Assembly: GCF_014199685.1 (NCBI RefSeq)
Contig: NZ_JACHNZ010000039.1
Span: 1 to 36,302, forward strand
DNA from: Sphingosinicella soli
GTDB taxonomy: Bacteria; Pseudomonadota; Alphaproteobacteria; Sphingomonadales; Sphingomonadaceae
DNA: 36,302 bases
Direction of reading: 5' to 3'
Under the pieces are notes generated by a model, which was not told the origin of the DNA, did no database searches, and saw nothing but the letters and a program-made list of their open reading frames with translations. A program made the position numbers and the translations under genes. How positions within the stretch are numbered: position 1 is the stretch's first letter; each line of letters opens with the position of its first letter. This document shows, piece by piece, positions 33,742-36,302 of this stretch.

Positions 33742-34871
33742 CAACCCTTATCGTCTGTATCAAACGCAAGCCTGGTATGAGCCGCGAGGCGTTCACGGCC
33801 TACTGGCAGGAAAAGCACGGTCCCTTGATCAGATCATGTACCGATTTCATGCGCCATATCACCAACTATACCCAATATGCGATTGCGGATGCCGATAGTC
33901 CGATAGCGCGACTGTTTGGGATGTCGGGCGAATATGACGGCATTACGGTTCTCGATTTCCATAGCGCAGAGTCGATGGCGCAGGCTTTCGTAGAGCCTGC
34001 CTATCTTGCGAATGTCCGACCCGACGAGAGCAATTTTGTTGACCTGCAGGGTTGCCAGTCCTTTGTTACCAACCCCAAGGCAGTCATTTCGGCGGGTATC
34101 GGCCTGTTCGATCTCGCCGGCAAGGTTGCGGTCGTTACCGGCGGTGCAAAGGGCGTTGGAGCCATGATCAGCCGATCGCTTGTGGCTGCGGGCGCGCGCG
34201 TATTCATCGTGGCACGGGGCAGCGCGGAAAATGAGGCCTTTGCCGCGTCCCTGAATGCGCATGGGTCCTGCGTGCTCCTCGCGCATGACCTTGCGACCAG
34301 TGAGGGGGTTTCCGATGCCGCAGCTGCGATCGCGCGTGAAACGGACCATGTGCACATCCTCGTGAACAATGCCGGCACCTTCACTGCAGCGCCAGTGGAT
34401 GCCATCACTCCTCAGGAGTGGGACCGTGAATTCGGGGTTAATCTCCGCGCGCCCTTCTTCCTTGTACAAGCGCTGCTTCCTCAGCTCAGTGCCGCTGCGC
34501 GTGAAGGTGATCCGGCCCGGGTCATCAATATCGGCTCGATCGCAGCGCTATGGGCGAAAAGCAGCAGCGCCTATGCCTACAGCGCAGCAAAGGGTGGGCT
34601 CCACCAGTTGACCCGCGCCTTGGCTTCCGACCTTACGCGCAAGGGGATCAACGTGAATGCCATCGCGCCGGGCTTCTTTCCAAGCGACATGACCGATGGC
34701 TTCTTCACCGCTGTTCCCGGTCTCAAGGAGCAGATGGTTGAAAGCATACCCGCCGGGCGGCTTGGCAGCGAAGCGGATATCGGGGGAACTGTGATCTATC
34801 TCGCATCGCGCGCGGGCGCTTATGTCTCTGGCGCGATTCTTCCTGTCGAGGGTGCGTTATGGTCGGCGTAA
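33738..34871 (+). CDS. EthD-domain / SDR fusion protein
   Basis: The 377-residue protein joins two domains usually made separately. Residues 1-112 form an EthD/dimeric alpha-beta barrel domain (VCIKRKPGMSREAFTAYWQEKHGPL, the typical EthD opening). Residues 123-377 form a classical SDR: TGGAKGVG (134-141), NNAG (210-213), S267, Y281 and K285 (YSAAK), and INVNAIAPGFFPSDM. The linker is short (TNPKAVISAGIGLFDLAGK) and no stop or frameshift divides the parts. The ATG overlaps the ALDH stop (ATGA). Substrate channelling between a decarboxylase- or cyclase-like barrel and a dehydrogenase is conceivable. The rarity of this fusion is my impression, not a search result. Confidence 0.9.
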   Translation: MTTLIVCIKRKPGMSREAFTAYWQEKHGPLIRSCTDFMRHITNYTQYAIADADSPIARLFGMSGEYDGITVLDFHSAESMAQAFVEPAYLANVRPDESNFVDLQGCQSFVTNPKAVISAGIGLFDLAGKVAVVTGGAKGVGAMISRSLVAAGARVFIVARGSAENEAFAASLNAHGSCVLLAHDLATSEGVSDAAAAIARETDHVHILVNNAGTFTAAPVDAITPQEWDREFGVNLRAPFFLVQALLPQLSAAAREGDPARVINIGSIAALWAKSSSAYAYSAAKGGLHQLTRALASDLTRKGINVNAIAPGFFPSDMTDGFFTAVPGLKEQMVESIPAGRLGSEADIGGTVIYLASRAGAYVSGAILPVEGALWSA

Positions 34872-35590
34872 GCACCGTCGCGCTCATCGAGCGTCGACCG
34901 GACATCACCCGATCGCTCTTCATGCGTTATTGGCGGGATGTGCATGGCGTGATGGCGGCACGAATACCGGGCTTTGACTGCTATACCCAGCATCATGTGA
35001 CGCCGCTCGATCCGGATTCCGAACCGTTTGAGGGAATTGCGATCGTCACCTACCTGTCAGAGGATGACCGTGCAGGTCTCATCCACAGCGAGGTGACCCA
35101 GCATATCTATCGCGACGAGCAGAACGTATTCCGCCGGGCGCTCCTTTATAATCTGAGCGAAGGCGCCTCGCGCAAGATATACGGTGACGCGTACGCCGAG
35201 GGGCAGACGATGTTTGTCGTTGCGGAAGCGAGCGTCAATGTTCATGCAGATATTGCGGAGCTTGGCGATGGGGCACTCTATCTTGCAGTCTACGATCTGA
35301 CGAGCGGCGATCCAGCAGGATGGAACCAGACAGATACGAGTGGTCGGACCTTTGTATCGTTGTTGCACGGCATCTGGCCAGATCGGGACAGTGCAATTGC
35401 GGCAGCGGAAAGGCTGAGTGCATCCGCCTATCTGCTCGATGAGCGTTATGTGATGGTCAAGGCTGGCAAGCCAACGCCGGTCGGGCTTCGTGGTCTCGAC
35501 GCGGTAAAAACGATTGAGGAGGCTGGGGCAGATAACCAGCTGAGTGACGTGGTGGTGCGGGCCATTTATGGAATAGCGACGGCCCCATGA
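34859..35590 (+). CDS. EthD-domain protein
   Basis: The 243-residue product begins with an EthD-like half (LIERRPDITRSLFMRYWRDVHG, then ARIPGFDCYTQHH, about residues 8-110). A second half may be another ferredoxin-like barrel repeat (ALYLAVYDLTSGDPAGWNQ, about 138-240), suggesting an internal duplication in which the copies have diverged. EthD proteins are required in ether-degrading P450 systems and relatives act on polyketides, but the general function is not settled. It overlaps the fusion gene by 13 nt, and its stop overlaps the MFS relic's ATG. Confidence 0.82.
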   Translation: MVGVSTVALIERRPDITRSLFMRYWRDVHGVMAARIPGFDCYTQHHVTPLDPDSEPFEGIAIVTYLSEDDRAGLIHSEVTQHIYRDEQNVFRRALLYNLSEGASRKIYGDAYAEGQTMFVVAEASVNVHADIAELGDGALYLAVYDLTSGDPAGWNQTDTSGRTFVSLLHGIWPDRDSAIAAAERLSASAYLLDERYVMVKAGKPTPVGLRGLDAVKTIEEAGADNQLSDVVVRAIYGIATAP

Positions 35591-36208
35591 CCCTGCCGGG
35601 TGAGTCGGCTGCAAGGGTTTTCAGCTGACCAGCGCAGCGATCGATTTGTCCGCCAGCATGACGGCGACGCTCTTCTACAGTCTCGGCAGCTTCATTCCAT
35701 CGCTATCTCGCTTGTGGTGACTCTTGCCGTGTTCCTGTCCGGCTCGGCTGCAGGGCGCCTTTGCGACCGATACGGTGCGGCAAACATCGGCGCGGCAAGT
35801 CTGTTGGCATATGCGCTGGGTGTGGTGATTCTTGTCGCCACCGCAGGCAGCATCAAAATTTTCTGGATGCTCTATGCGCTCATTGCTCTTCTCGGTGTCG
35901 GATCGACACCCATCGTGCTCGTTCGGCCGATTGCGGCGGCGTTCGAGAAGCAGCGGGGCTAGCGCTAGGACTTGCACTCACGGGTGCGGGCCTAGCGGGT
36001 TTCTGGGTTCCCCAGCTTGTGGCGGGGGTTACCGAGGCGGCTGGTGGGCGCGCGGCCTATTTTGCACTTGCCGCGATTGCCATCCTTATGGCGCCGATCG
36101 TATGGTTCGGTTTCCGCAGTGTGCCGCAAGGGCGCAAGGCAACTGCGTCCGACACCCCCGCGACTGGCATGACGGCAGGGGAGGCGCGCAGAACCAGTTG
36201 CTTCTGGC
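35587..36208 (+). pseudogene. MFS transporter, decayed and truncated
   Basis: The ATG at 35587 overlaps the EthD stop, so it was once part of the operon. The frame breaks soon (stop after about 13 codons). Transporter text is then split over three frames: SMTATLFYSLGSFIPSL (about 35655-35705), LVVTLAVFLSGSAAGRLCDRYG to IAAAFEKQRG, and after a one-base loss near 35955 GLALTGAGLAGFWVPQLVAGV onward. A piece also seems missing around 35705. Homology ends at about 36208, where insertion-sequence-like repeats begin, so the C-terminal half is absent. It probably moved a pathway substrate or acid. Confidence 0.85.
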
Positions 36209-36302
36209 TGTCAATCGGCGTCCAAAAGGGACCCCCGATCGGCGTGCAAAAGGGACCCCACCGCGGCGTGGCGATCGGTTGATGTTGAGCGCGAGTTTCG
36301 CT
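36209..36302 (+). mobile_element. Likely left end of an IS21-type insertion sequence (partial)
   Basis: A 22-bp motif (ATCGGCGTSCAAAAGGGACC, then CC) occurs twice with one mismatch, at 36214-36235 and 36238-36259, a 24-bp period. The transporter sequence stops just before TGTCAATCGG at 36209. Multiple end-proximal repeats bound by the transposase and a TG start are features of IS21 relatives. No transposase is visible before the window ends, so the family call is tentative. Confidence 0.6.

Noticed and set aside
25186-35590. Identity with the known sphingomonad estrogen-degradation cluster (P450, extradiol dioxygenase, IOR-like enzyme)
   Set aside because: A P450 and an IOR-like protein are present, but no extradiol dioxygenase or hydroxysteroid ring-cleavage set is visible, so naming the genes after that pathway is not justified.
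36214-36259. CRISPR array
   Set aside because: Only two 22-bp copies with a 2-bp gap; the spacing and position fit insertion-sequence end repeats.

Overview
The window looks like a chromosomal or large-plasmid segment of a GC-rich alphaproteobacterium, most likely a sphingomonad (Sphingobium/Novosphingobium/Sphingopyxis type). The case rests on a TonB-dependent receptor heading a catabolic operon, the Rieske/P450/EthD/indolepyruvate-ferredoxin-oxidoreductase gene set, the nasT-nasS-narK-porin-nirBD-nasA order, and the transposon types. This is judged from protein character only; no database search was possible.

Layout. (1) 1-2300 is a scarred border. It holds palindromic repeats, the 3' half of a tRNA-Ser(GCU) gene cut at the anticodon loop (probable integrative-element attachment site) with tandem repeats beside it, a decayed 3-ketosteroid-dehydrogenase-like flavoprotein fragment, and a VapBC-type toxin-antitoxin pair. 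(2) 2302-12952, minus strand, is a complete assimilatory nitrate module: nasT and nasS (regulator and sensor), a leader RNA with two A1/G4 hexaloop hairpins overlapping an intrinsic terminator (ANTAR antitermination), then narK, an outer-membrane porin, nirB, nirD, nasA and a sirohaem methyltransferase, with overlapping or nearly touching reading frames. (3) 12990-16987 is wreckage: a Rieske oxygenase alpha-subunit fragment lacking its start, frameshifted and cut at its 3' end by an IS5-family element with a TA duplication. That element is split by an IS91-type unit whose integrase and transposase are both broken. (4) 17099-36208 is a catabolic island. An AraC-family regulator precedes two divergent operons. 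The leftward one is TonB-dependent receptor, phosphotransferase-fold protein, 172-aa helical protein, 328-aa unknown, NTF2-like protein and SDR. The rightward one is a paralogous NTF2-like protein, cytochrome P450, Rieske ferredoxin, FAD-linked oxidase, GST-fold protein, 1163-aa 2-oxoacid:ferredoxin oxidoreductase, aldehyde dehydrogenase, EthD-SDR fusion, EthD protein and a decayed MFS transporter. (5) At 36209 the MFS gene is cut by repeats that look like the end of an IS21-type element.

How the genes may work together. Region 2 takes up nitrate and reduces it to ammonium, with transcription probably released at the leader when NasS frees NasT. For region 4 the substrate is unknown. The receptor suggests a bulky hydrophobic or chelated compound. 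P450 plus ferredoxin would hydroxylate, the GlcD-type flavoprotein would oxidise a 2-hydroxyacid to a 2-oxoacid, and the IOR-type enzyme would decarboxylate it to an acyl-CoA. That would be an alpha-oxidation-like chain-shortening route, with aldehyde and alcohol dehydrogenases around it. This is inference from family membership and gene order. It is the best candidate here for an undescribed system, followed by the EthD-SDR fusion and the set of unassigned genes in the leftward operon.
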